The notes under the pieces are model-generated. The model saw only the letters and a list, made by a program, of their open reading frames with translations, ran no database searches and was not told the origin of the DNA. The position numbers and the translations under genes are program-made. Shown here one piece after another: positions 1 to 8,967 of a DNA stretch of 64,000 nt (position 1 is its first letter; every line of letters starts with the position of its first letter). Source of the DNA: Adiantum capillus-veneris (taxonomy: Eukaryota; Streptophyta; Polypodiopsida; Polypodiales; Pteridaceae); NCBI GenBank assembly GCA_014529385.2, contig CM043971.1, positions 81,947,340 to 82,011,339 on the forward strand. The letters are read 5' to 3'.

Positions 1-26
1 ACTTTTGGACAGAACATGTGGAAGAT
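1..26 (+). pseudogene. Ty1/copia polyprotein, upstream piece before the nested insertion
   Basis: Read in the frame of the copia gene at 8968, these bases encode TFGQNMWK plus the first two bases of an Ile codon. Skipping the element at 27-8962 and one copy of the AAGAT duplication gives a continuous frame running into ISKGSM. This is the segment just ahead of the GAG-pre-integrase region in copia polyproteins. The rest of the 5' part of the copia element lies left of the window. Confidence 0.8.
22..26. repeat. Target-site duplication AAGAT (left copy)
   Basis: AAGAT directly precedes the TG of the 5' LTR and is repeated exactly at 8963-8967 after the CA of the 3' LTR. Five base pairs is the usual LTR-retrotransposon duplication length. 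Confidence 0.93.
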
Positions 27-313
27 TGTTAACCCTCACGGCACACGGACACCCTATGATCTATAAACGTTGTATTATGTAGAGTCAGGTACCGGGCTTG
101 TCGGACCAATAGGAAAGGTAGAGTGATCGCTGATGACAGGCGCACTTTAACTTGGACATTCAAGGGATTAGTTGGTTAAGCATGGGCGCCCAAGTGTGAA
201 TGGGGTGAGCTCCTATAAAAGCCAACTAAACCTAATTTTTACTCATTCTCTCATTTGTGCAATAGAAGAGTGCTCTTGCTCCATCTCCATCTTCTTCTTC
301 TTCTTCACCTCCT

Positions 314-353
<40 letters not shown>

Positions 354-603
354 GGAGAGTGTGTGTGCAATCGAGCATTACGAAGGCACGATGGCGGCGA
401 GGCGGTTGAGCGCGCCACGACTGCAGCTTCTTCTTCATCGCGGCGAGGAATCAACACGAAGGCGAGCGTAGAGCGGTGAGTGACACACCCTTTGTTCTCT
501 TGAGCTTGCTAGTTTAGGCTTGTTGTGTGCTTGGAGCCGTTTGTGGCTCGCACACGGTGTATTGGCAAGTCCCTTGCTTCGACAGTGCGGCAAGGAGCGC
601 ACA
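27..603 (+). repeat. 5' LTR of the gag-only element
   Basis: This 577-bp direct repeat of 8391-8962 begins TGTTAACCCTCAC and ends GCGCACA. It has a TATA-like TATAAAA at 214-220. Downstream is a pyrimidine tract followed by a compound (TG)n(GA)n microsatellite at about 313-355. The two LTRs differ by a few substitutions and by microsatellite length, so the insertion is not brand new but is fairly recent. Confidence 0.93.
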
Positions 604-607
604 TTTT

Positions 608-625
608 TGGCGCCGTTGCCGAGGA
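608..625 (+). promoter_or_regulatory. Primer-binding site, tRNA-Asp type
   Basis: TGGCGCCGTTGCCGAGGA lies four bases inside the 5' LTR. It is complementary, with one mismatch, to the 3' end of plant tRNA-Asp, which I recall ending TCCCCGGCAACGGCGCCA. This primer is typical of Athila/Tat-type gypsy elements. Confidence 0.85.
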
Positions 626-708
626 TATGCCCTACACTAAGCTCGGTTAGCACTTTACGCTTCCTTGTGGTGCAACTTCTATCATAGGAAAGGCAGGGAA
701 GGAGTGTG

Positions 709-1035
709 TGGAGATTTCTGTTTTTTGCGTTTTCTGCATTTTCTGTCAAGTTTCAATTTCTGCTATTGTCTGTGCTTTTTCAATTTTCTGCATTTCTGCA
801 TTTTCAATTTCGGCGTTTTCAATTTCTGCAATTTTTTGCGTTTCCTGTGTTAAATTTTCTGTCAAGTTCCAATTTTCTGCAATTTCTGCATTTTCTGTGC
901 TTTTTCAATTTTCTGCAATTTCTGCAATTTCTGCATTTCAATTTCTGCAATTTCTGCGTTTTCTGCATTTCAATTTCTGCAATTTTTGTGCGTTTTCAAT
1001 TTTTTGCAATTTCTGCGTTTTCTGCATTATTTTAA
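709..1035 (+). repeat. Pyrimidine-rich minisatellite in the element leader
   Basis: This stretch is an irregular reiteration of short units such as TTTTCTGCA, ATTTCTGCA and TTTCAATT. It lies in the untranslated leader between the primer site and gag. Frames crossing it read only Phe/Cys/Ser/Ala-rich runs and are not credible genes. It grades into an A/T-rich stretch to about 1110. Confidence 0.8.
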
Positions 1036-1189
1036 AAAAAATATTTATTTTTTTGAAAAAAAATCTGAAAAAAAAATTAAAAAAATTTTCGAAAAATAAA
1101 AACGCGAGTGAGCGGGCGGTGAAATTTTTCGAAAATAAAAAACGTGACTCTTAAAACGGACGGGTTGGTTTGTATAAAAGATAGATCGG

Positions 1190-1226
1190 GATCATTAGCC
1201 CAAGCCCAAGCCCAGGCCCAGGCCTC
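1190..1226. repeat. CCCAAG/CCCAGG hexamer tandem repeat
   Basis: About five copies of a six-base unit (CCCAAG, drifting to CCCAGG) lie in the leader of the gag-only element. No function is evident. Confidence 0.6.
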
Positions 1227-1606
1227 AGTCCTCAGTCTTATGATATATACTAGACTCACTCTTATATATATACCCTACTCCCTCAAGAGAGAATGAAAGG
1301 ATGTGGGACAAGTCCTCCACTCTCCTCCTTTCTCTTCCCATTTGCACCCTTAGACTTTCTAGTTTGGGCCTAGTTCCCTACTGGAAATTGACAGTTTTAG
1401 GGATTCCGAGGGCATAGAGTGACCAAACGGAGGGCTGTAAAGCACGGCACGACCCTCTGACCGATACGCTCGTTTCGAGCTATCACACGGCCCATTCCAC
1501 GACACGCTCTAAAAAATCTAGCAAAAAAACAAACAAAAAACACGCTAAAAACTAGTCACAAGGCCTCCTAGAGCAGCTTTTTGACACCTTAGGGTATCAA
1601 AAGCAC

Positions 1607-4600
1607 ATGCACTTACACTCTGGGCGGGTGCTAGAACACGAGCATATTGAGAGTGCCTCTGTTCATACGGACACCCATTACCCATCCACGATAAGCTCTA
1701 GACCCTCAGCGGGGACACAAGGTAGCACCACCCAAGACCCTAAAATAGCCGCTAGTGATTCCTCCTCCGACTCAGAAATCATGGAAGCATACCCTACCCA
1801 AAACACTGAGAGAGAAGGCCATGCACCTCCCGAAGCTCCACAGCCTAGTACTAGTATGTTTAGCCGTTTCATGGAAACATTAGGTAGAGCTACTCGCTCG
1901 GAACCTGGTGCAAATGAAGCACACGAAGGGGGTGGGGAAGTGGACTCTCCTTTCACATCGCACGTGGACCCCACACCCCCAAAGAGTGTCCATGTGGATA
2001 TCCTGCCAACTTCTTACCAAGAAGGCCCTGTTGAGCTGCCTCCTTCAGAAGTTCCCTCTAGAGTACTGTTGGTGACAAGTAAAACCACGGGGAGCAACAT
2101 TGCTTCTACCTCACAAGAAACTGTTAACACGTCGACTCTAGAAGGATTGTTCATTAATGACCATTGGACATACGACCTCCACACTGAGGTGTTGACTGAT
2201 CTACACTCTGGCCACGCCTACCATGTAGGATGGATAGAGATTGTACAATCCACCTCTAGTGCCACGAGCATCGAAGATCAACAGAAAATGATCTGTAATG
2301 TTATCCATGGCATTATTCAATCAGAAAGGCAAAACCGAGGGGTAAATATACTCTCAACTGGCCCCATGAGATTTCTGGATACGAGCAAGGCTCAACAGCC
2401 TACTCTATCACAAATGGAGACTCCTCTAATGAGCCCCATGGACCCATCTTACGTCATTTCACCTGGGGTCTCTATGCAATCTGAGCCTCCGAGCGAAAAC
2501 TTTAGCTTCCCTAACTTGGCTCAACCCTCTATTAAGGAAAACACAGTGCTCACTCCAGGGATAAGCCTGACAGAGAATGTACCGATGACATCTACGATTA
2601 GCGCAGTGCCACTACCTAGTGTCGTAGTACCTAATATGGGGCCTCGACCATATGTGCCTCTAGCCCCTTATGCACACATGGCCCCCACACCTCCAATTGT
2701 ACCACTTGCTTATGCTCCTCGAGTGCCGCTCCCTAGCTCTTATCCGAGTGGACCTATGCCCGGTTATGTTCCATATCCTGCATCATCCACACATATGCCA
2801 AGACCGGCACCCGTCCCTCTCCCACATATGATTCCAAGAGTACCTCCACCGGCCCTGCCTCCTCACATAGGTGACTTGGCAGTGTTTGCTCAAACCATAG
2901 GTCGATCTATCGCGGAAAATATGCGTCATGCATCTGATAGAGAGCCTAGAAGTAAGGCAGTACAAATTGCCAAACTCACGCAAAAATTCAACGGGGACGA
3001 AGATGCTAGAAAACACATTGAAGTGTTTGAACAAGTATGTGATTCCTTAGGGGAACGCAACGAACTACATAAGTGCAATGCCTTAAGCTTGACATTAAGT
3101 GGGAAGGCTGGAGATTGGTATAGAACCCTAAGGGTGGACAAGAAAACAATCTACCCTACCCTTCGAAGGTTGTTTCTAAAGGAGTACATACGAGAAGGTG
3201 TGCTTTGGGGTATAGCATCTCAGCTACAGAAGGCCGAACGTAAGGAAGGAGAGTCAGTAAGGGACTTCATTAGTCATCTAAAGCACTTAAACTCTCGCTG
3301 CCCTGTAAATGAGCACTTCAACAATAACCAACTGCTTGATCGATTCATTCGAGGGTTGAGGAATGAAGGAATCTATAATGGACTAGTGATTAGAGGTATC
3401 ACAACCTGGGAAGATGTCACTGCCAATGCAATCCAACTAGAGGACAACTTGATGATAGCAGGCATGAGGGTGTCTACTGACACGAGATCCACTAGCTCAC
3501 AAGCCATTGAGTATGAACCCATGACTGCAAAGCCCATTGCCAATGAGCCAAAGGTATTTGAGACATTCTTGACAGACCTCACCAAGGCAATCCAAGAGTC
3601 TCTTAAGGATAATCGACCCCCTCAAAATAGTCACATGTATCCAAGAAGGGAGCAACAATGGTGTTCCATTTGCTTAGGTCCACATAGCACTAGTGAGTGC
3701 CCTACGTTTAGAGTAAAATTTAATGGAACTTGCAACGCATGTGGTAGGTATGGTCACCAAGCTAAGGATTGTTTAATGATCAAACGTATGATGGCAAATA
3801 GACCACCTGTAGCCTGGACGGATGCACCTCGAGCTCCTGTATTGATGCCTGCTCCACCTGTTGAGCAACTACCGCAACACATGGTCCCTAGATCTCAAAA
3901 TGTTGTACAAGCTACACCGTTACCACCTCCTGTGCTAGGACCGCAGCCCCCGCATCCAAGAGTCGCCCCTATGAACCAAGTGGGTTGCGAGCCATCAAAT
4001 GCTTATCCAGATAGCTGTGAGGAGGAAATAGACACTAGTATTGCCTACGGACTTGATACATTGGAAGAATGTCCTATATACTACATGGAAGATTGTTGGG
4101 GACAAGTCAAGCCGGTTTATCAAGCTGCTGCTCTCGCATCCAGAGGTCAAAATATCAACACCCAGGCTAGGAGGCCACCTCTTCAATGCTACGAGTGTGG
4201 TGGACCACATCGAGCAGCGGAGTGCCCTATTAGGCTGCAAAAGAATGCTGCACAGATGCAAATGAATCAAGGGAGCACGTCTGCAATGCCAATACTCACA
4301 TGTAATCGTTGTGGCATAGATCACTTGATTGCCCAATGCCCCTATAACCCAAATGCGCCTAAAATCACACCCCTGAATTTGGTCGAAATTGCTAGTGTGA
4401 CATCGCCAATACCACCCGTCGCACCCGCTTATGCGATTACACGGTCCATGCTTCAAGGGCCAGGCCATATCCTCGAAGAGAGAGATACCGCGTCAGTTAT
4501 CCAAGCAAAGAAAAAGAAGACACGAAGGAAGAAGTCGCAGAATACGGAAAATTCAAAGCCAAGTTCCAAAACAAACATAGGAACAGGAGATGACCCCGTG

Positions 4601-6274
4601 TATATGAATGACCTCGAGGATGATTCAGATTCAGTCGAGACAATGGAGACTAGAACCAATACCACAAAGGGAAAGACCGACAAAGAAAACCGTAACATGG
4701 AACCAAATGAAAACCGAATAAGAGAAAATCATAAAGAGCCTCTGAAAACACCACAAGTGTTTCCAAATCCAATCCAAGACCCCCAAGATAAACCGCAGGG
4801 GCAAAAAGGGAAAAATCGTAAAAAGAAGATTGGGACGTACCCAAACCCAGTAGACGAGATTAAGCAGGTGAAACATCTAAGAGGTTTAGTGGAGGAGACT
4901 CAAAGGAAACTAGAACCAGAACCCATGCATGTCAAAATTCATGACATAGTGTTTCCCACGCAAGTTCATCCACCCCACATGAACCATAGACCGTTAGCCA
5001 TATCTAGTATCATCCAAGAAGGGAGTGAGGACGGGACATCAGAAAGTGAGCATACACCCTTCTTGTTGGAAAGGATGTTTAAAGAAGGAATACCTGATCC
5101 CATTGAGGAATATCAGATTCCATCCTCACCAATTCCTAGTCAAGGACCTACACCCTGCAAAACGCCAATGAATGTTGCCAAACTAGTGGACTTCATGTCT
5201 TCTGAGGTCCGAACCACGATCATAGCAAAGCTGTATGGAGATCCTGAGTTATTCCTTGCACTTCGAGCATTCCTTAACGGAGAGCTACGAACGGGATTAC
5301 CGCAGTTTACGCAACCAAATAGGCCTGACTCGATTATGATTGATGCGGAAAATCATGTGCAATCACTTGACTTAGATGGACACGAGTCTGTGATCGAGGT
5401 ACCCATTAACGAATTAGGGCAGTATTTTGAAGGCGACGAGTCTAATGCGACCCTACCCATCACTACCAAGGGATTAACTATAAAGGGAATTCTTGATGGT
5501 GGTGCGGGAGTTAGCATCGTTACAAAAGATTGTTGGGAATCCATGGGAAAACCCCGCCTCCGTGTTACTAACATTGTGGTAAAGATGGCAAATGGTACCA
5601 TAGCCAAACCTATGGGGATGCTCAAGGATCTTAAGATCAAAGTTCTAGGACACAAGGTACGACATACGTTCATTGTAATGGATTTCTCTAAACACCTTAT
5701 GTCATATGAAATGATTTTAGGACGACCATTCATGAGGGAAGCACAAATGGTTCATGATTGGTCTAAAAATCATGTCTATTTGCAATTCCAAGACTCTGTC
5801 CTTAGAGTGGATTTGGTGACTGGTAAGGTACACCCCTTAGGGAGTAAAACCATTATTGATCATCGCTCTGACACCACAGTTCACTCGGCCCCACTACAAT
5901 ATTGTTACACTTGTAAGAAGGATACAGACATTGGCCAAGATTCTCCTTACATGGATGTGTTACCGGGTATGACGGAATCAGACAATGTTGATTGGGTCCA
6001 CCTAGCATCAACCATAGACACTTGGGGAAATAGGGGGACGACCTGGGTAACACCTGAGGGGGATGAAATGCATGTACCCTTAAATATGCTACAAGCAATG
6101 CATATCGCTTCCGACAAGACTCATCCTAAGGTAGCGAAGAAAACATACAAGTGGGTCCCTAAAGCTTCTTTAGTGACCATAGCTAGTGCTAAAAAACAGA
6201 AGCCTTGTAAGAAACGTACCACTCGCTCCAAGAAAAGTAAGAAAATGTTGCGATGGCTACTATCAAGGAAATGA
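1607..6274 (+). CDS. Long gag-protease polyprotein of the gag-only LTR element
   Basis: This 1555-codon open frame is the main product of the element and would form the particle shell and process itself. The N-terminal third is low in complexity, with a Pro-rich stretch around residues 330-430. A retrotransposon gag core follows at about 450-565 (KFNGDEDARKHIEVFEQV, then SGKAGDWYRTL and QLQKAERKEGESVRDFI). Four zinc knuckles follow: CSICLGPHSTSEC near 685, CNACGRYGHQAKDC near 708, CYECGGPHRAAEC near 862 and CNRCGIDHLIAQC near 899. A basic, Lys-rich linker lies near 965-1000. The aspartic protease is near 1297, with DGGAGVSIV at the active site and MILGRPFM further on. A Lys-rich tail ends the frame. 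The start is the first Met after the leader. No RT or integrase follows. The length is unusually great for gag-protease, and the frame has no internal stop. Confidence 0.9.
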   Translation: MHLHSGRVLEHEHIESASVHTDTHYPSTISSRPSAGTQGSTTQDPKIAASDSSSDSEIMEAYPTQNTEREGHAPPEAPQPSTSMFSRFMETLGRATRSEPGANEAHEGGGEVDSPFTSHVDPTPPKSVHVDILPTSYQEGPVELPPSEVPSRVLLVTSKTTGSNIASTSQETVNTSTLEGLFINDHWTYDLHTEVLTDLHSGHAYHVGWIEIVQSTSSATSIEDQQKMICNVIHGIIQSERQNRGVNILSTGPMRFLDTSKAQQPTLSQMETPLMSPMDPSYVISPGVSMQSEPPSENFSFPNLAQPSIKENTVLTPGISLTENVPMTSTISAVPLPSVVVPNMGPRPYVPLAPYAHMAPTPPIVPLAYAPRVPLPSSYPSGPMPGYVPYPASSTHMPRPAPVPLPHMIPRVPPPALPPHIGDLAVFAQTIGRSIAENMRHASDREPRSKAVQIAKLTQKFNGDEDARKHIEVFEQVCDSLGERNELHKCNALSLTLSGKAGDWYRTLRVDKKTIYPTLRRLFLKEYIREGVLWGIASQLQKAERKEGESVRDFISHLKHLNSRCPVNEHFNNNQLLDRFIRGLRNEGIYNGLVIRGITTWEDVTANAIQLEDNLMIAGMRVSTDTRSTSSQAIEYEPMTAKPIANEPKVFETFLTDLTKAIQESLKDNRPPQNSHMYPRREQQWCSICLGPHSTSECPTFRVKFNGTCNACGRYGHQAKDCLMIKRMMANRPPVAWTDAPRAPVLMPAPPVEQLPQHMVPRSQNVVQATPLPPPVLGPQPPHPRVAPMNQVGCEPSNAYPDSCEEEIDTSIAYGLDTLEECPIYYMEDCWGQVKPVYQAAALASRGQNINTQARRPPLQCYECGGPHRAAECPIRLQKNAAQMQMNQGSTSAMPILTCNRCGIDHLIAQCPYNPNAPKITPLNLVEIASVTSPIPPVAPAYAITRSMLQGPGHILEERDTASVIQAKKKKTRRKKSQNTENSKPSSKTNIGTGDDPVYMNDLEDDSDSVETMETRTNTTKGKTDKENRNMEPNENRIRENHKEPLKTPQVFPNPIQDPQDKPQGQKGKNRKKKIGTYPNPVDEIKQVKHLRGLVEETQRKLEPEPMHVKIHDIVFPTQVHPPHMNHRPLAISSIIQEGSEDGTSESEHTPFLLERMFKEGIPDPIEEYQIPSSPIPSQGPTPCKTPMNVAKLVDFMSSEVRTTIIAKLYGDPELFLALRAFLNGELRTGLPQFTQPNRPDSIMIDAENHVQSLDLDGHESVIEVPINELGQYFEGDESNATLPITTKGLTIKGILDGGAGVSIVTKDCWESMGKPRLRVTNIVVKMANGTIAKPMGMLKDLKIKVLGHKVRHTFIVMDFSKHLMSYEMILGRPFMREAQMVHDWSKNHVYLQFQDSVLRVDLVTGKVHPLGSKTIIDHRSDTTVHSAPLQYCYTCKKDTDIGQDSPYMDVLPGMTESDNVDWVHLASTIDTWGNRGTTWVTPEGDEMHVPLNMLQAMHIASDKTHPKVAKKTYKWVPKASLVTIASAKKQKPCKKRTTRSKKSKKMLRWLLSRK

Positions 6275-6758
6275 TCAAATCTGGGTGCCAAAACGTAGAT
6301 TGTGCTCTTACCTATCACCTGACCCATGTGAGCCCAATCCCATAGCTCCAAAACAAATTGAAAATCGTGGAAAGAAAAAAATCACAGAATGCTACACACC
6401 CGCTCCCAAGCTAGTTTGGGTACCAAAGAAAGAACGATTTGTTCCACCTAGCTCAGGAAGGGGGGAGTCCCATGAAGATTCTAGCTCATCATGTAATACA
6501 TCCATAGACGTAAAAGCTTCTACACAGCCTCCATCTATAGTAGTGGACCTCCATGAAGCTACAAAAGAATCCACACCTCCCAGTGTTCAAGAATCACCTG
6601 ATGAACCACTTCAAGTTCGATCCTCGGAGAGTACCTTACCACCCTTGCAACTTGACGAGGCACCTAGGGTAATAGAAAACTACTGGCAAAAATCCTCACC
6701 TATTACCAACTGGAACAATTGGTTTCAAAGGGTGACAAGCTCATTTCAAACGGTATGA
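6186..6758 (+). CDS. Overlapping downstream frame, probable continuation of the gag-protease polyprotein
   Basis: This open frame is +1 relative to the gag-protease frame and overlaps its last 90 bases. Its credible part starts around 6250, not at the first Met. It carries the tetrapeptide WVPK twice (DQIWVPKRR, PKLVWVPKKE), and the tail of the upstream frame carries the same motif (KTYKWVPKA). The repeated motif across the frame boundary argues that both were one protein, separated by a one-base indel or joined by frameshifting. The rest is Ser/Pro/Glu-rich without a known domain. It ends just before a polypurine run at 6766-6779. Confidence 0.55.
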   Translation: MLKNRSLVRNVPLAPRKVRKCCDGYYQGNDQIWVPKRRLCSYLSPDPCEPNPIAPKQIENRGKKKITECYTPAPKLVWVPKKERFVPPSSGRGESHEDSSSSCNTSIDVKASTQPPSIVVDLHEATKESTPPSVQESPDEPLQVRSSESTLPPLQLDEAPRVIENYWQKSSPITNWNNWFQRVTSSFQTV

Positions 6759-6765
6759 TCTACCC

Positions 6766-6779
6766 AAGGAAGGGGGGAG
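6766..6779 (+). promoter_or_regulatory. Internal polypurine tract
   Basis: AAGGAAGGGGGGAG lies just after the last coding frame and is followed by TG. It closely resembles the tract next to the 3' LTR (AGGAAGGGGGG at 8378). It may be a second plus-strand primer or a remnant of an earlier element boundary. Confidence 0.5.
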
Positions 6780-8377
6780 TGTTTGCTGACAGTCATCATT
6801 CATTTGTTTCCCTCTCAACCTTTTTCCCTGACCTCTTAATCTCCGATCTTAGGGAATGTACATATAAAGCTTTATACTCACAAAAAAACAAAAAAAAAAG
6901 GAGCAAGAGCAATTAGCAAACGAGTATGCACATTAAAAGTCAAAACATTGACTCAGACCTACACATGTCACATCTGGTACAGTGAAACAGAAACCTATGC
7001 CATAAAACACCTTTGATCCTCATCACTTGAGTGATGGAGGGTAGGTAAGATTAGTACGTTAGGAGTGTTTCTGTTTTAGAGTTGAGTGATTAGCAAAGTT
7101 CTCTTTTCCCACTGATGTGCCTCCTAGAGGTATTGTTTTTGTTTCATAGTGTGTACAGGAGCGTGTTGCTATTGATAGGATTTGGACCTTCATGGAACCT
7201 TTCTCTCGTTCACACTTCAAATCAAGCGCGACCACCAACACAAACAGGTGTTTCTTGTCCATTAGCATTGCCCTTATCTTTTTGCATCTATGATTGTCTG
7301 CTTTGATTGTGATTGGTAGCATAATATTCAGCGCATTGGCTTAGTATCAAACATTTAATTCAATGTAATGTTTTGTCATAATCAGCCGTTTAGGTGTAAA
7401 AATCAAGCAGTCCGACTAAGCTAGTTTGACCAAGCTAGATATTAGAAATCTTCTCTTAATACCATGGGGAATGCCTTCCTAATAAGCAATGGTTACTTAG
7501 GTTCTTAATCCGATTTAGGCAGCATTGTATGAAATGTACTAGGGCTTTCTAGTGGGCTTAACCCTATTGACCTTTAGCTTAAGTATTATAAAGGGAGTTT
7601 ACTAATGTGATGAGCCTGGGGAGGGTAACAGTGTTATATGACCCCCCAAAGTTACAAAATTAAATGTTGAAAATGAACAAACAAAAAATCAAAGTGCCAC
7701 AATGTAAAATCTTACACTGGAAGAGAAATCTCAGCTTGAATTGGTACTTCACTCACATGTATTGCCTATGGTACTAGAGCCCTAGAGGTTCCCAGCGTGG
7801 GCGCTTTTCCTTGAAAAGCAAAAAACCCAAGGCATACAAAATAAGCACACACATCATAATTGAATCAATGTGAAAAGACTTTGGGGGGTCAAAGAAAAAG
7901 TAATCAGTCAGGCGATGATTTCATGAGAAATTCCTTTTATGGTAGCTTAACTACAAGGTTTTCTAGATATAGCCTCTAGTCAGCCCTCGAACATCAATAC
8001 TTGGCTCTCGCGATTAAACAACTTAATTGACCACTGAAAATTAAGAAGCTTACCCATGGTATTAATATTCGATCTCTAGTGCCTTTCGACCGTCAAATTA
8101 GCGACCCCAGACTTGTTTTATTTTCTACCTTTACATCTGTTTATGCATTTGATTACATTGCAATTTAATGTTCATTGCTAACAAATTGTTTGAAATTCTT
8201 TGACCGATCAATTTTTCTACCTAAAACTGCATATGCTTTTTAAGAGAATGCAATTACTGTGGCAATGTTGTTTGATTTTGCAGTGACTGAAGAAGGCTAA
8301 GGACATTCATCTCAAATGCTCTTCCACCTCGACGAACCAGCTTCAACTCAATAGCTTCAGAGGACGGAATCTACATC
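6780..8377. other. Non-coding 3' internal region of the gag-only element
   Basis: About 1.6 kb of A/T-rich sequence lies between the last frame and the 3' polypurine tract. In an autonomous gypsy element, pol would normally lie between gag-protease and the 3' end. Here only short random frames are present, and I see no RT, RNase H or integrase motif on either strand. Confidence 0.75.
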
Positions 8378-8388
8378 AGGAAGGGGGG
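8378..8388 (+). promoter_or_regulatory. 3' polypurine tract
   Basis: AGGAAGGGGGG lies two bases before the TG of the 3' LTR. This is the expected position for the plus-strand priming site. Confidence 0.85.
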
Positions 8389-8390
8389 CA

Positions 8391-8962
8391 TGTTAACCCT
8401 CACTCCACACGGACACCCTATGATCTATAAACGTTGTATTATGTAGAGTCAGGTACCGGGCTTGTCGGACCAATAGGAAAGGTAGAGTGATCGCCGATGA
8501 CAGGCGCACTTTAACTTGGACATTCAAGGGATTAGTTGGTTAAGCATGGGCGCCCAAGTGTAAATGGGGTGAGCTCCTATAAAAGCCAACTAAACCTAAT
8601 TTTTACTCATTCTCTCATTTGTGCAATAGAAGAGTGCTCTTGCTCCATCTCCATCTTCTTCTTCTTCTTCACCTCCTTGTGTGTGTGTGTGTGAGAGAGA
8701 GAGAGAGGGAGGGAGAGTGTGTGTGCAATCGAGCATTACGAAGGCACGACGACGGCGAGGCAGTTGAGCACGGCATGACTGCAGCTTCTTCTTCATCGCG
8801 GCAAGGAATCCACCACGAAGGCGAGCGTAGAGCGGTGAGTGACACACCCTTTGTTCTCTTGAGCTTGCTAGTTTAGGCTTGTTGTGTGCTTGGAGCTGTT
8901 TGTGGCTCGCACACGGTGTATTGGCAAGTCCCTTGCTTCGACAGTGCGGCAAGGAGCGCACA
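8391..8962 (+). repeat. 3' LTR of the gag-only element
   Basis: This 572-bp direct repeat of 27-603 has the same TG/CA ends, a TATAAAA at 8578-8584 and the same (TG)n(GA)n compound microsatellite, shorter here. The frame opening near 8879 that appears joined to the copia gene is LTR sequence and not part of the copia protein. Confidence 0.93.
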
Positions 8963-8967
8963 AAGAT
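8963..8967. repeat. Target-site duplication AAGAT (right copy)
   Basis: This is an exact copy of 22-26, directly after the 3' LTR. The copia reading frame resumes here. Confidence 0.93.

Larger units (their letters stand above)
27..8962 (+). mobile_element. Complete LTR retrotransposon with gag-protease only (TR-GAG-like, Tat/Athila-like)
   Basis: The two ends are near-identical direct repeats (27-603 and 8391-8962), each starting TG and ending CA. The element is flanked by the 5-bp duplication AAGAT at 22-26 and 8963-8967. A primer site matching the 3' end of tRNA-Asp lies just inside the 5' LTR, and a polypurine tract lies just before the 3' LTR. The interior holds one 1555-codon gag-protease frame plus a 190-codon overlapping frame. 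I find no reverse transcriptase, RNase H or integrase motif in it. The tRNA-Asp primer and the zinc-knuckle style suggest the Tat/Athila side of Ty3/gypsy. A gag-only element must borrow enzymes from a relative to move. It is inserted inside a copia element. Confidence 0.93.

Noticed and set aside
172-480. Overlapping frames in the 5' LTR (and the equivalents at 8596-8973)
   Set aside because: They cross a pyrimidine tract and a TG/GA microsatellite and recur only because the LTRs are copies. No domain or start context.
706-1154. Phe/Ser/Ala-rich hydrophobic frames resembling membrane proteins
   Set aside because: All three frames of a TTTTCTGCA minisatellite read this way; the composition is explained by the repeat.
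3995-4468. 157-codon antisense frame
   Set aside because: It is the shadow of the gag-protease frame over a conserved zinc-knuckle region and has no motif of its own.
8879-8967. Start of the copia polyprotein inside the 3' LTR
   Set aside because: These codons are LTR sequence. The true frame joins 1-26 to 8968 after removing the nested element.
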